Of a stretch of DNA of 64,000 nt, positions 22,975 to 33,240 are shown piece by piece. The stretch comes from Mimachlamys varia (lineage: Eukaryota; Mollusca; Bivalvia; Pectinida; Pectinidae). The notes beneath the pieces were generated by a model. That model was given only the letters and a program-made list of their open reading frames with translations, was not told the DNA's origin and did not search any database. Each line of letters opens with the position of its first letter. Within the stretch, counting starts at the first letter, position 1. The DNA lies in NCBI GenBank assembly GCA_947623455.1, contig OX392538.1:31867001-31931000 (forward strand), given 5' to 3'. Both the position numbers and the translations under genes were made by a program.

Positions 22975-23145
22975 GGGCTTTACGCACCTGCCCCTTCTGC
23001 TTCTACATCATTTTGTCCTCTAGCATCACCGACGAGTCCCAGAAGGAGGAAACAGCTGTATGGTGCAGTTTAATTCCTTTTTCGGCATTTTCTGTCTCTT
23101 ACTAAATTTAAAAGGTGCAGCATGTGTGTGTTACGTCAGCTTAAA
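22975..23145 (-). repeat. Dispersed repeat with an ORF relic, copy 2
   Basis: Inverted relative to 17250-17440. On the minus strand it opens with MPKKELNCTIQLFPPSGT before a stop, then a second frame (RKAPDALKTEYDVFVTFV) continues to about 22780. This suggests a frameshifted relic of a coding sequence carried by the repeat. Confidence 0.45.
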
Positions 23146-23774
23146 CCAAATCATTTGAAAGATTTGTTTTACTATTGATATATCCGTTTATCATAACTAA
23201 TAGAATAAAAAATATCTATTGATCAATTGATTTTGATTTTATGTTGAAAATCAACAACGAGTTTTCATACAATCAATCCGAGTTCAAAGCCCCCTTTCAG
23301 CAATGTGTTACTTTTTCACAGTGTGGGTTGATCTTAACTAGATAAAAGTAGAAATTGTTGTATTATTTTGGAAACATTACTTGTCAGTAATTGAAATACT
23401 ATTCTTAATTCAATTATAAGTTTAAGACTGGAACAGGAATTGAGATCACATATGATAAAGCGACAATCTCAATTACATCGAAGTATCGCAATGTTCTCTT
23501 TTTAAACTTTATTTCATCAGAAATTATCGTTAAACATTAACTAAGATTTATTGCAAAATGCATATGAGATTTTATCAAATTATCGAACAAATTGTTTGGC
23601 GATTATTCTTTTTCCCTGACGAAAGCACCCTCGATATCCATGAGTTAAAAGCTCCTCCGTGTACGCCACTTGGTTGGTGAGGTAAGAAAAACTCGTTCGA
23701 CGACCCTTTGATGTACATTTTAAAAAGAATCTCGTGATCACATAACGGTAAACATTCACAAGCTTTGAAGTCGG

Positions 23775-23930
23775 TTGCGGCTCCTTCGTAATCTTCAAAA
23801 GACAGACATGCAGCCTAGCGATTGGTCAGTGTGTTTTCTTCACCTGAGCGTGCTTTCATGTTTGTCATGAAACATTCCAAGCTTAAGGGTGTAGAGAGCG
23901 AAGGTGATCGTAACCTTTGGATATCAAGGA
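23775..23930 (-). mobile_element. Possible non-LTR RT relic
   Basis: The minus-strand reading around GTCACATCCTTGATATCCAA parallels a better preserved relic at 26340-26450, with the same GAGAGAG-GGTGA-CGTAAC core. It is too decayed to translate confidently. Confidence 0.3.
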
Positions 23931-23933
23931 TGT

Positions 23934-24186
23934 GACAGAAGTTTGTAGAGGATTTCATTTATTCTCAACGTGAGTGGCGTTGTCGGGCTGGTGGACTGGA
24001 ATCAAAAGAAACGATCTTGGTGAAGAATAGAGTTATATCTTCTGACCCACTTTATAAATTACGCACAAGAACAAATATAGAACTTCTTCAGCTGCGACTG
24101 AAAGAAAATAGCATCTTGATGCGAACATTATCTGATGGACACATTACTTATCATCCATTTGACAAATTATCTATATACTGGAGATA
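23934..24186 (+). other. Open frame without a start codon, possible exon or relic
   Basis: From CAGAAGTTTGTAGAG to TAA there are 84 codons with no stop, encoding a balanced hydrophilic peptide (QKFVEDFIYSQREW, then RVISSDPLYKLRTRTNIELL). An in-frame TGA lies directly upstream, so it would have to be a spliced exon or the end of a broken element. No family recognised. Confidence 0.25.
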
Positions 24187-24239
24187 AGGTTTACTGAAAA
24201 TCCTACCTTTTTAATATTTAACTTATATAATTAAAATAC

Positions 24240-25162
24240 TAGGGTTGTCAAACCAGTCACATTTTGGTAACCGGTTATACAGACAATATTCCAGTTACTG
24301 TTAACTTACTTTCGCGGCGAAGTAATTTCGGGTTTTCATATGAAACGACAACTCCGCGGCGACTTAATTTCGCGATTAATACGATTGTAAACCCTATATT
24401 CAGTAGAGTTGAACCTATTTCCTGACTAATCTTTTTCGCGAATTTTAATCAACCGCGAAAGACGCGAACACAAATTGCCCGCGAAAATAAGTTGGGTAAC
24501 ATTAAACGATACATTTTGTGAACAGTTAACAGTTACACATGTCGTTTATATTCGACAATGTTCTGTCTTAAATGTTTTTACACCACAAGCATGCATGTTC
24601 ATATTAATTAGCTCATATATTTTTACTCGAACATTTAATTCTTATCGCAAGACATACTGTAATTGGTTGTAACCTAAGTAAATATATTCTATAGACATCG
24701 CTTGTCGGAATGCAGCAAGATAGCTATCTGCTGTCGAAGTATTATGCAGTCATATTGTTCTTCCGACAAAAGCTGAATCGACAAGCGTTTAAGACATGCT
24801 TGCTCATTCAAGTGTGTACTCTTGTAATTATCTGCAGGTAATACAGGTGTCATTAGTATTCTGTCTGTCTTTTAAAGTCTGTTCGAATTTTTAGTTTGTT
24901 GGCCACAGCTCTTTGTCAGTACTTACAATAAAATACAAACGCAATACTATTCGGTAATATCTGATTACTGATCCCATCTCTACAATATTGAATAACGGTC
25001 GCATCTATAGATCAATTGCTTTTCTAAGCCAGAATAACATGGGGTTCCAAAAAGGGTTAAGTAAAATGTCCACCTACTCGGTTATTAATTTTTTGAAACC
25101 GGTTCCTGGTCTTTTGGCCAAGTAACCGGAAACCCGTACCTAGTTAGCTGTTGACTACCCTA
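24240..25162. mobile_element. hAT-like non-autonomous element, about 0.92 kb
   Basis: The outer ends are TAGGGTTGTCAAACCAGTCA and TTGACTACCCTA, whose inverse is TAGGGTAGTCAA. Near each end are degenerate GGTAACCGGTTA-type motifs. TAGGGT-GTCAA ends resemble hAT termini, but I could not confirm an 8-bp target duplication. A GC-richer inner segment (24305-24490) with repeated TCGCGG/TTTCGCG motifs looks like a second nested repeat. Confidence 0.5.
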
Positions 25163-25486
25163 TCAAAAGATGATATAACACAAACATATATGCTGTACGT
25201 TTTAAATTAAGTAATAGATACAGTATACCGAAAACAATGAATACACCTATACCTATTCAAGTCGGATAGAAGGTATCTCAGAAACAACGTATTGATGAAG
25301 TACCCAATAATTGGTGACGTTTTGCGGAAGAAGTGCTAGATGGTGTCAAATTTCTGACGTAGCATTCTAAAAGTCACGGGGTAAGAATGGCCAAATGCTG
25401 GTTTGTAGGCGGAGGTTTTAAGTTAGTTACTAATTTCTATCGTTGTGTAATTTTTAAGGTGAATTCCTTCCTAATACATGGTAACT

Positions 25487-25680
25487 TGGGTGTGACCAAG
25501 ATTTACATGGCAGGTGTCGTCGATTAAGCAAAAGAAGCTTACTTTTCCAGAACACCTGGTCTTATTCTCTTGTATTTTACAAGGGTCTCCATGTGGATCT
25601 TTCCCTTTTTCGTTTTTTTGCCCGTTGTTTAATCGATTTTGAGTTCGGATTATGGTTTTGTTGATGCTTCGGTATTCTCT
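25487..25680 (+). mobile_element. Penelope-like 3' tail, plus strand
   Basis: GTGTGACCAAGATTTACATG, then ACACCTGGTCTTATTCTC, and the terminal ATCGATTTTGAGTTCGGATT and GATGCTTCGGTATTCTCT. The RT is absent. Confidence 0.75.
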
Positions 25681-26079
25681 ATTTTGTATAAGTATGTAAA
25701 TATATGCTAATGTCTAACGGTAACAAACAATGTTATTGTGGACTATATTCTGTTGCTTCTTGAAGTTAACACCCTTTCCAGCCAAATTGGAATCAGCTCT
25801 TTTGGTATTCCATCAGTAGTCAGCTATTCCGTCAGTGCGTATAACGTTCAATAATGCCATATACTGATAAACTTTGGAGTATTTTACTCAAACATTTTGT
25901 ACAAGCAGCTTTTCGCTCATCAAGGAAATACATTCGAACTCAAAAATTTTGTTTTTACAGAGAGGCAATAGAACCGGAACTATTATTTGTGAATAGGCAT
26001 AAATAAGGAAGACAATACGGCTAATGGATTGATGAAGTTTTCCTATGTACTTTTCAATGGTCTTCTTTGTTAAAATCTC

Positions 26080-26140
26080 CCCCTGGTTTAATTAATTTGG
26101 AACACTGAATATGGTTTTGTTGACGCCTCGGTATTCTCTT
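26080..26140 (+). mobile_element. Short Penelope-like terminus
   Basis: CCCCTGGTTTAATTAATTTG followed by TATGGTTTTGTTGACGCC and CGGTATTCTC. Only the last 60 bp or so of the family remain. Confidence 0.65.
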
Positions 26141-26339
26141 TTTATTACCTTTATTTTTGTCGTAGTGCTTAGACTATGTATATGTATGTTTTCAGGCTAT
26201 CAATTGCAAGAGGGGTATACATTCAATGACATTTACAGATGTGTGGATAAGTTGGTCCTCTTTCATTAGGTTGACAAATTGGGTAATACAGAGACGCATT
26301 TCGAATTTTCGTCGTGAGAATAATAAAGTAAACATTAAA

Positions 26340-26450
26340 TTAAATGAATCCCATGGGATATCTTCAGTTTTGCCATGGCATATCCCAGGAGGGTAGAGAG
26401 AGTAGGTGAGCGTAACGCCTAGATATCGAGGATGGCGAGATGCACTTTGC
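26340..26450 (-). mobile_element. Non-LTR reverse transcriptase relic
   Basis: The minus-strand frame contains SRHPRYLGVTLTYSL. The YLGVTL motif preceded by a short basic stretch is typical of the region following the catalytic domain in non-LTR RTs. Everything around it is decayed. The call is tentative because only one motif is present. Confidence 0.4.
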
Positions 26451-26746
26451 ATATTTACTTCAGATGTTATAAACGAATGCAGCGTGGCGCACCAACTACA
26501 TTACATTATTTATATTTTGTATTTTGGGTCATATGATGTGGTCAACAGGCCGTGGGCTGATTTGATTTTAAAGCGGATATAAATGTAGACATTTATTCGC
26601 TTCACCAGCTTTTCCGTTGTATATTGTTTTATTAGCTTGAGAAACATACTTATTACATTTTTACCAATGAAATATCAGAAAATATTAGCTTGATTAAAAC
26701 ATCACTGAAAAACTTTTGGGAATTTCGATAATGTCATAAAAAAAAT

Positions 26747-28727
26747 CAGAGAATACCAAAGCGTCAACAAAACCATAATCCGAACTCAAAATCGATTAAA
26801 CTAGAGGCAAAATAGAAACAAAGGAAAGATTTACATGGAGACTCTCGTAAATTTTTAAAAATATTTTCACTCGTGCTACGTATTCGTGAAAATATAAAAA
26901 CAAAACTGCCATACTCGTGAAATAAATTCAATATTTAACGAGAAACCTTGAATAGCCCTAATGTATCTCGTTTGCAGACTGCAATGATATCAATTAAAAG
27001 CAAGTAATTTGAGAGTCATTTAGAGGAACAGTTTACCGGAGTTGCAAGGCTGTCGTTAACGGTTTTGGAGGTAAAACCATTCACCATTCAGATACCTTCT
27101 GAAGTATGTGGTTGTGTCTGCAGACAAAGCATCTAACAACTTGATCATTGTTTGCAAACGCTATTACATTCATTGCTTGCAAAAAGAACTAGGCCTGCTT
27201 GATAACCAAGGTAACCCTACTTACACATTGACCGGTTTTTCGAAAGATGAAATACTGTCCAACCATGCTTCGGTTTTGCAATCTTTCCAAGTACCGGTTA
27301 ATGAGCAAGATGCTGACCTACCGTGTCTTTATTGGATACCGAAACTACACAAGGATCCTTATAAGCAACGTTTTATCGCTGGCTCTGCTAATTGCTCGAC
27401 CAAGCCATTATCAAAACTTCTTACTACAATTCTTAGTACCATAAAATCAGGGCTTCAGTCGTATTGTGACACTGTGTACTCCAGAAGTGGAATTAATGGT
27501 ATGTGGATTTTGAAAAACTCGAAAGATCTTTTGATCAATATTGAACACCCCCTCCTAAAAAACGTCTTTTCGGTCAAAACATTTGATTTTTCCACCCTGT
27601 ACACTACCATGCCTCATAAAAAAATTGACGGAACGTCTCCGATCACTTGTTATGAGAGCTTTCTTTTCTAAGAAAGGCGGACAACGATACAAATATATGG
27701 TAGTGAGCTATCTCGGAGCATACTTTGTCAAAAACACGACAAAAGCTAAGAGGAAATATACTGAAGAAGATGTAGTACGGATGATTGAGTTCCTGGTCGA
27801 AAACATTTTTGTTGAGTTCGGAGGAAAGATTTTCCAGCAGACTGTTGGAATTCCCACGGGAACAAACTGTGCCCCACTCTTAGCTGACTTGTTTTTGTTT
27901 TCATACGAGGCTGAATTTGTGGAGGAGCTAATCAGGACAGGTAACAAAAACCTTGCCAAATCTTTTAATTTCACTTTCAGATATATCGACGATGTGTTGT
28001 CTATAAACAACAAGACGTTTGCTGACCACGTCGATCGTATATACCCTTCTGAACTTGAAATAAAGGACACAACAGACTCTTCTACATAAGCTGCTTACAT
28101 GTACCTCGATCTCTACTTAAACTACGACCAACATAGACAGACAGCTTACTACTAAGCTATACGATAAACGTGATGATTTCAATTTTCCGATCGTTAACTT
28201 TCCATTTCTTGATAGTAACATCCCTGCTTCTCCAATTTATGGTGTTTACATGTCGCAGTTGATTCGGTATTCCAGGGCGTGCTCTAAATATCGGGATTTT
28301 CGTGATCGATGTCGACTGCTGACAAACAAACTAACAACACAAGGATTCGAGAGGTGCAGGTTGATCAGTACTATGGGCAAGTTTTATGGTCGCCATCTTT
28401 GTCTCATTGAGAAATATTCTGTATCTTTAAGTGATATGAAGATGGACGTTTTTGAATATGCTCATTAGTGTGTTTACTTGTTGTGATTGACAATGATACT
28501 CGGTTCTCATTTTGAGAACTTGATGTTTGCTTGGATGTGACAAAGATTAACATGGCGGGTGTCGTCGATGAAGCAGAAGACGCTTACTCTTCCGGAACAC
28601 CTGGTCTTATTCTCTTGTACTTTTGCAGGGGTCTCCATGTAAATCTTTCCTTTGTTCAAATTTTGCCCCTGGTTTATTCGATTTTGAGTTTGGATTATGA
28701 TTATGTTGACGCTTCGGTATTCTCTTA
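26747..28727 (+). mobile_element. Penelope-like retroelement, best copy, bounded by inverted termini
   Basis: The left end (GAGAATACCAAAGCGTCAAC to about 26855) is the inverted complement of the right end (about 28640-28727, ending GACGCTTCGGTATTCTCT), giving inverted repeats of about 100 bp. Between them, a coding region starts near 27080. The first frame, 27108-27671, carries DKASNNLIIVCKRYY, YWIPKLHKDPYKQRF and FDFSTLYTT. A second frame, from about 27650 to 28089, carries GIPTGTNCAPLLADLFLF and FRYIDDVLSINN (the RT catalytic Asp pair). A third, 28250-28468, carries GFERCRLISTMGKFYG. At least two frameshifts separate the parts, so the copy is dead. I see no GIY-YIG endonuclease, as in EN-lacking PLE types or a truncated copy. 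The PLE assignment is from RT motif style. Confidence 0.85.
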
Positions 28728-31100
28728 TTTTATTTCTATAACTTACCTGGTTTATTTCCCCGAGATGGTGCTTATCTGACTGACATTTGTATTGTTGTCT
28801 CTATCACAGATATCTAATCAGCACTTGAAGTATTTTTGTCTTAGAAAATTAAACTGTGCTCGGATTCCTTAAATATTCAAAAGACAGTTTTGCTTTCCAG
28901 ATTAGGGCATTGCGCTTAGTTTTCTGTGAAGCAGAATTCTGATGGAATACTACAAAATAGCATGAATTAATAAACAAATATCCTCTCTTATTAAAGACGT
29001 ACAAATATCAACGGTATGTCTGCCTGATTTCCCAAGGGACATAAGTCATTTGTAACTAGGGAATATTACTCCGGCAAAAGGTGAATGATCTGAGAAAGAT
29101 AGTGCTTATGTTTTGACCATGGGGCAAGTATTGGTATACAACCATATCATGCAACTGGTTGGAGCACGGCGTGCTTTACTCAGATGATTTGTTTGTCTTG
29201 TTTACCGGAGAAAGGCCAAATAAGTTTGTCGTTTTATCTGGTCACACTCCTGGTGGACATACCTCTGGAGATATCAGTCTTCGCAACAGTGTCAGCTATG
29301 TTATTGATGCATGCTATTGGCATCTAAGTTGTGTGTTATGAAATACATCTGTGGCCTTCAATCGTATAACTGTTTTGGATATGTTTCATTTAGAATAAGA
29401 GTCTTGAGATTATAATTTTTCATTACAAATATTAAGAAGGAAAGGCGACAACAGCACAGCATTTTAAATGACTTTTATTCATTCAAAATTAACAGGGATC
29501 ATATGTACATGTGCATATTTACAACCTGTATGCCTTGACCCATTTACGAAAATGACATTCATTTCAACATACCACAGGTGAACTCATCACTGCCTATTGG
29601 TTACAATGACGTAACAAATGGCGTGAAACATAACTTGATGTAAATTAATTATGTTTATATCAATATACATTAAACAGCATTGCCAAATTTATTGCCAAAT
29701 TTAAATGATAAAGGATATGGTAAAAACATATGACAGGTATAAATTCTAAAAACTAATTTTGAAAAGGAATCATAGATCGTTTGTTTTATTGTCATGACAT
29801 ACTGTTACTACGACTCAATGGATAAACAGACCAAAATTCATTTTGCATTTGAATATGTAAATTGAAAGATTAGAATAATGTAAATGATTTCTATAAGAAT
29901 TTTAAGGCTTATTTATAAAAGCATGACTTTGAAACTATTTATAACATAATGAAAGTTCATGATTTAGATACAAGTGATCTGCCATATCTTATTGAAACTT
30001 ATGTCAATTGAAAAATATTCATTGCATGAAAAACATCAACTTGATCAAAATATTTCTGACTGTTTGAAAAAAAAGCTATTTAAAAGCTAATTATAGGAGT
30101 ACATGGTAATAAGAACATCCAAATAACAGGGTTAATTGTCGGCATTGTTATACTACAATCATCACCAATTAAAATATATTAAATATATGACATGCTTAAC
30201 ACAAAACAAACAACAAAATGTATTTTTCAAATTTAAACATAGTTCAATACTGTGATATCAATATATATATTTCATATTATTAATAAATGGTTAAGGAAAA
30301 GTTATGGACAAATATTGAATAAGATTGTTACATATGAAGGGTCAATAAACATAGAATGTTTTTTTTATTTTTTTTTTTTTTTTAAATTAGTTTGTATTTT
30401 TCATCAATTATGCGAAGTAACTCCTTAAATGTAACCAACAAGGAGCAAATACTTTTTTTGCTTTAAAATCCAATGGTTAACAGGGCATGTAAACTATTGT
30501 TGTCATTCGTATTCAGAGTGTCTTGATTTTTTAGGTTTTGTTTACAAATCAGTTTGTATTAGTTTTTATTAATAAGTAATTCCCCCGAAAGAATCAACCA
30601 AAGAGAAAAGAAAATACTGTCTTTGCTGAAAAATGCCAATTGTTGGCATCCGTATTCAGTAACAACGGTAAATAGATACCATTTTACCTATGATCTAAAC
30701 ATCAATATTTTCAGACTAAAAGACAAATACACACATGTTTATCGGAAATAATAGAACATATGTCTTCACACAATATGATATATTTTTAAATGTTACAATA
30801 TTTGACCAAGTGTTTATCTTTTTATTGACTAATCCAATGATAGTTTCTATTCATTATAGCGGATTTTCATTTCCGAGGCAGATATTTCAGAGCGAAGACA
30901 GTGTAATTAGTTGTTGTTATGTACATAAATGAGTTGTTATTGTTATGTACATAAATGATACCTCCACTAGTCCTCTCAGCTGTAAATATAACATCTTTGT
31001 TATATTTTCTGGTAATGTTTTATTATACCCTATCATTTATAATCAAATGTCCTTAATCTAAAGAAATATGAACCAAAACATTGACTGAAAGTGACAGTTA
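28728..31100. other. Region downstream of paralogue 1, no gene recognised
   Basis: AT-rich DNA. A 61-codon frame at 29159-29341 (SDDLFVLFTGERPNKFVVLS) is moderately protein-like but has no support. A T-rich run lies at 30359-30383 and a small duplication of TTGTTATGTACATAAATGA at 30912-30958. Minus-strand AATAAA signals at 31018-31023 and 29474-29479 could end transcripts of the gene starting at 32966. Confidence 0.4.
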
Positions 31101-31108
31101 TCTTTAGG

Positions 31109-31114
31109 TTTATT
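31109..31114 (-). terminator. Polyadenylation signal of paralogue 1
   Basis: TTTATT on the plus strand (AATAAA on the minus strand) lies about 60 bases beyond the stop codon of the minus-strand gene. Confidence 0.45.
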
Positions 31115-31175
31115 CCAACGTCTTAAAGTAATATGTAGTCATTCAGCTGATTTTTTAGCTGTTGTTGGCTGATCT

Positions 31176-32966
31176 TTATCTTAAACGGATCTGAATTTCG
31201 TCTCCGTCTGTTTGTTCTTCTTGGTCCATCAATCGTGGAAAATGACAATTTTTGAAAGTTTCAATAATTTTGGTTCTTGTATTATCTTCATTTCCATCAA
31301 ATTTTTCGTGCACCTCAAACAATGGGGTTTTTAAAATAAATACTGATATCACCGAGAATATGTTAGCAACATCTGCACCAGTTTCAGAAACAGCGTATAC
31401 CTGTCCAAAGTCATACAATTCCAAAATGATGAAGAAGACGATCAATTCAACAAAAATACATCGACCTACACATCTTGAACAATATTTGAAAAATGATCCG
31501 GGACAAGGAACAATATTAAGATCGCATAATGTCAAAAATGATGTGATATCAATTGCATATTCTTCATTTTCAAGACAAAATAATGGGCTTCGACATTTGT
31601 AATTTGCTGAACGCAACTCGAACTTTAATTGTTTGTGGTGGTAGATATTCATTGTTTCTCTCTCTTTTATAAATATTGTTAAGCACAATTTGAGATAACG
31701 AGAATACTGGTTTCGCACAATGTTGACATATTGGAAATTAAATGGAATAAAAAATATAAAATATGATCCAAATACTAGATACAAATTGGACTGTGTATTT
31801 AGCATAAAACTTAGCATTTGAAATGTTAACAATCTAACACAAGTTACTGAAAACAAATAACCATTTATGTACAAAGGCAACAAGAGCAATGGTTTAAAGA
31901 TTCCTAATCTCAAATAGCTATTTAAAGATTTCTTATGAGTTCTGCAGAAGGTATAAAATGGCATACCTATTGCTGCAATAAACAAGCATATCATTAAGAC
32001 TATCCATTCATAATAAGATGTACACGAACTTATAGCACCAATAAAGTTGAAAAATAAATATGATAAAAAAACATACAAAACTATAAATATAAAACCAAAT
32101 ATTGAATAACACAAATAAAGGTTTGGTTTTCTTTTCGGTAAAAAAAGTTCAATCGTTAACTTCGATTGCCAAAAAAGTGCAAAGAACGACAAACAGTTTG
32201 GAGTTACAAGTTTGGAAATTGGCACTATCGCGGTATCACCTTCACTATTTTGAAACACTGTAAATGGATTCAATGGGAGGTCAAAGTAACGTATTCCGAA
32301 TGCCATCAGGAAAACTGCACATGTGATGGACAATGTCTCACCCAAAACATCGTGTAAAATTTTTAAAGCTTTGTCCTTTTTAATTTCTGAACATGTTTGA
32401 TTTAATGTTGATTCATGACAGCACTCGTATATGTGTTGACTTCGGAAACGACATTTTTGCAATTTAGACCTCTGTGAACAAAGTTGTTGTATTGTTAATA
32501 CAGTATTCCCATTAACATCGAGTTTGGTAAAACCGCACAAGATCCACTTCCTAAACTTTATTTTCATTTCTTCTGTTTCATTTTGAATTGCTTTGAAAAC
32601 ACATCCACCCGGCTCATCAACAAATACAAGCGACCGACGTGTTATATTGCTACCTTTAATGGTTATTGAGAGGAACCCTAAATACGATTTTGTTCGTAGA
32701 ACGTTTTCTCCGTAATCCGACATCACTACCTCAAACACAAATAATGGAGTTTTCTGATTACGGGTCAAAATATCCACACGGAGGATAGCAGTATCTTTTT
32801 GTAAGATCTCTGAAAATGAGGTGAACACTTCCGATTGATCTGGGCGAGCTGTACATGATTCACTTATTGTTAACGTTTCGTTTACACACTCGTCCAGAAT
32901 ATTCCGCGAAGATGTGCCGGATACGAACAATATTCCACACAGGAGAAAATGTAGGAAACTATCCAT
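31176..32966 (-). CDS. Unrecognised multipass membrane protein with Cys-rich ectodomain, paralogue 1 (intact)
   Basis: An intact 596-residue, single-exon frame. Residues 1-20 are a signal peptide (MDSFLHFLLCGILFVSGTSS). Residues about 21-205 form an extracellular domain with Cys27, 38, 122, 144, 163, 182, 183 and 192, all conserved in the two paralogues, plus N-glycosylation sequons (NETL, NITR, NQTC). Hydrophobic segments follow at about 207-226, 285-313, 320-341, 355-385, 395-413, 500-520 and 530-550, so about seven passes, with a charged loop (about 415-495) and a polar C-tail. The ectodomain signature is DECVNETLTISESCTA, and VVMSDYGENVLR is near-invariant between copies. The layout suggests a cell-surface receptor or transporter, but I do not recognise the family. 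The 35-bp satellite begins about 140 bases upstream of the start. Two paralogues follow at 38.9-40.8 and 50.1-52.0 kb. Confidence 0.85.
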   Translation of the reverse strand: MDSFLHFLLCGILFVSGTSSRNILDECVNETLTISESCTARPDQSEVFTSFSEILQKDTAILRVDILTRNQKTPLFVFEVVMSDYGENVLRTKSYLGFLSITIKGSNITRRSLVFVDEPGGCVFKAIQNETEEMKIKFRKWILCGFTKLDVNGNTVLTIQQLCSQRSKLQKCRFRSQHIYECCHESTLNQTCSEIKKDKALKILHDVLGETLSITCAVFLMAFGIRYFDLPLNPFTVFQNSEGDTAIVPISKLVTPNCLSFFALFWQSKLTIELFLPKRKPNLYLCYSIFGFIFIVLYVFLSYLFFNFIGAISSCTSYYEWIVLMICLFIAAIGMPFYTFCRTHKKSLNSYLRLGIFKPLLLLPLYINGYLFSVTCVRLLTFQMLSFMLNTQSNLYLVFGSYFIFFIPFNFQYVNIVRNQYSRYLKLCLTIFIKERETMNIYHHKQLKFELRSANYKCRSPLFCLENEEYAIDITSFLTLCDLNIVPCPGSFFKYCSRCVGRCIFVELIVFFIILELYDFGQVYAVSETGADVANIFSVISVFILKTPLFEVHEKFDGNEDNTRTKIIETFKNCHFPRLMDQEEQTDGDEIQIRLR

Positions 32967-33045
32967 ACTGCTATAGAAGAAAGGTTGAAGGCTAACTCAC
33001 TGTCTGTAAGGTATAACTGCATCAACTTTAGAGATAGCGACTGAT

Positions 33046-33060
33046 TTCACTGTAAGTGAA
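33046..33060 (-). promoter_or_regulatory. Conserved dyad TTCAC-N5-GTGAA upstream of paralogue 1
   Basis: TTCACTGTAAGTGAA is an inverted repeat 80-94 bases upstream of the start codon. It is embedded in the conserved phrase ATAGCGACTGATTTCACTGT, found at the same distance in all three paralogues. It could be a protein-binding site or the satellite-proximal edge of the promoter. Confidence 0.35.
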
Positions 33061-33099
33061 CGAGTATGTCAAATTAGATTAGAATATACGAATTCCCAC

Positions 33100-33240
33100 G
33101 TATGTAACTGTAGGTAGTATATGCGGATATACACTAATGTCACTGTAGGTAGTATATACAGATATTCATTAATGTCACTGTAGGTAGTATATACAGATAT
33201 ACACTGATGTCACTGTAGTTAGCATATACGGATATATACC
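33100..33240. repeat. 35-bp satellite, short array upstream of paralogue 1
   Basis: About four monomers with the core TACACTGATGTCACTGTAGG and a TAGTATATACAGATA spacer, ending in the variant GTTAGCATATACGGATATAT. The same variant ends the large array at 47.2 kb. Confidence 0.85.
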
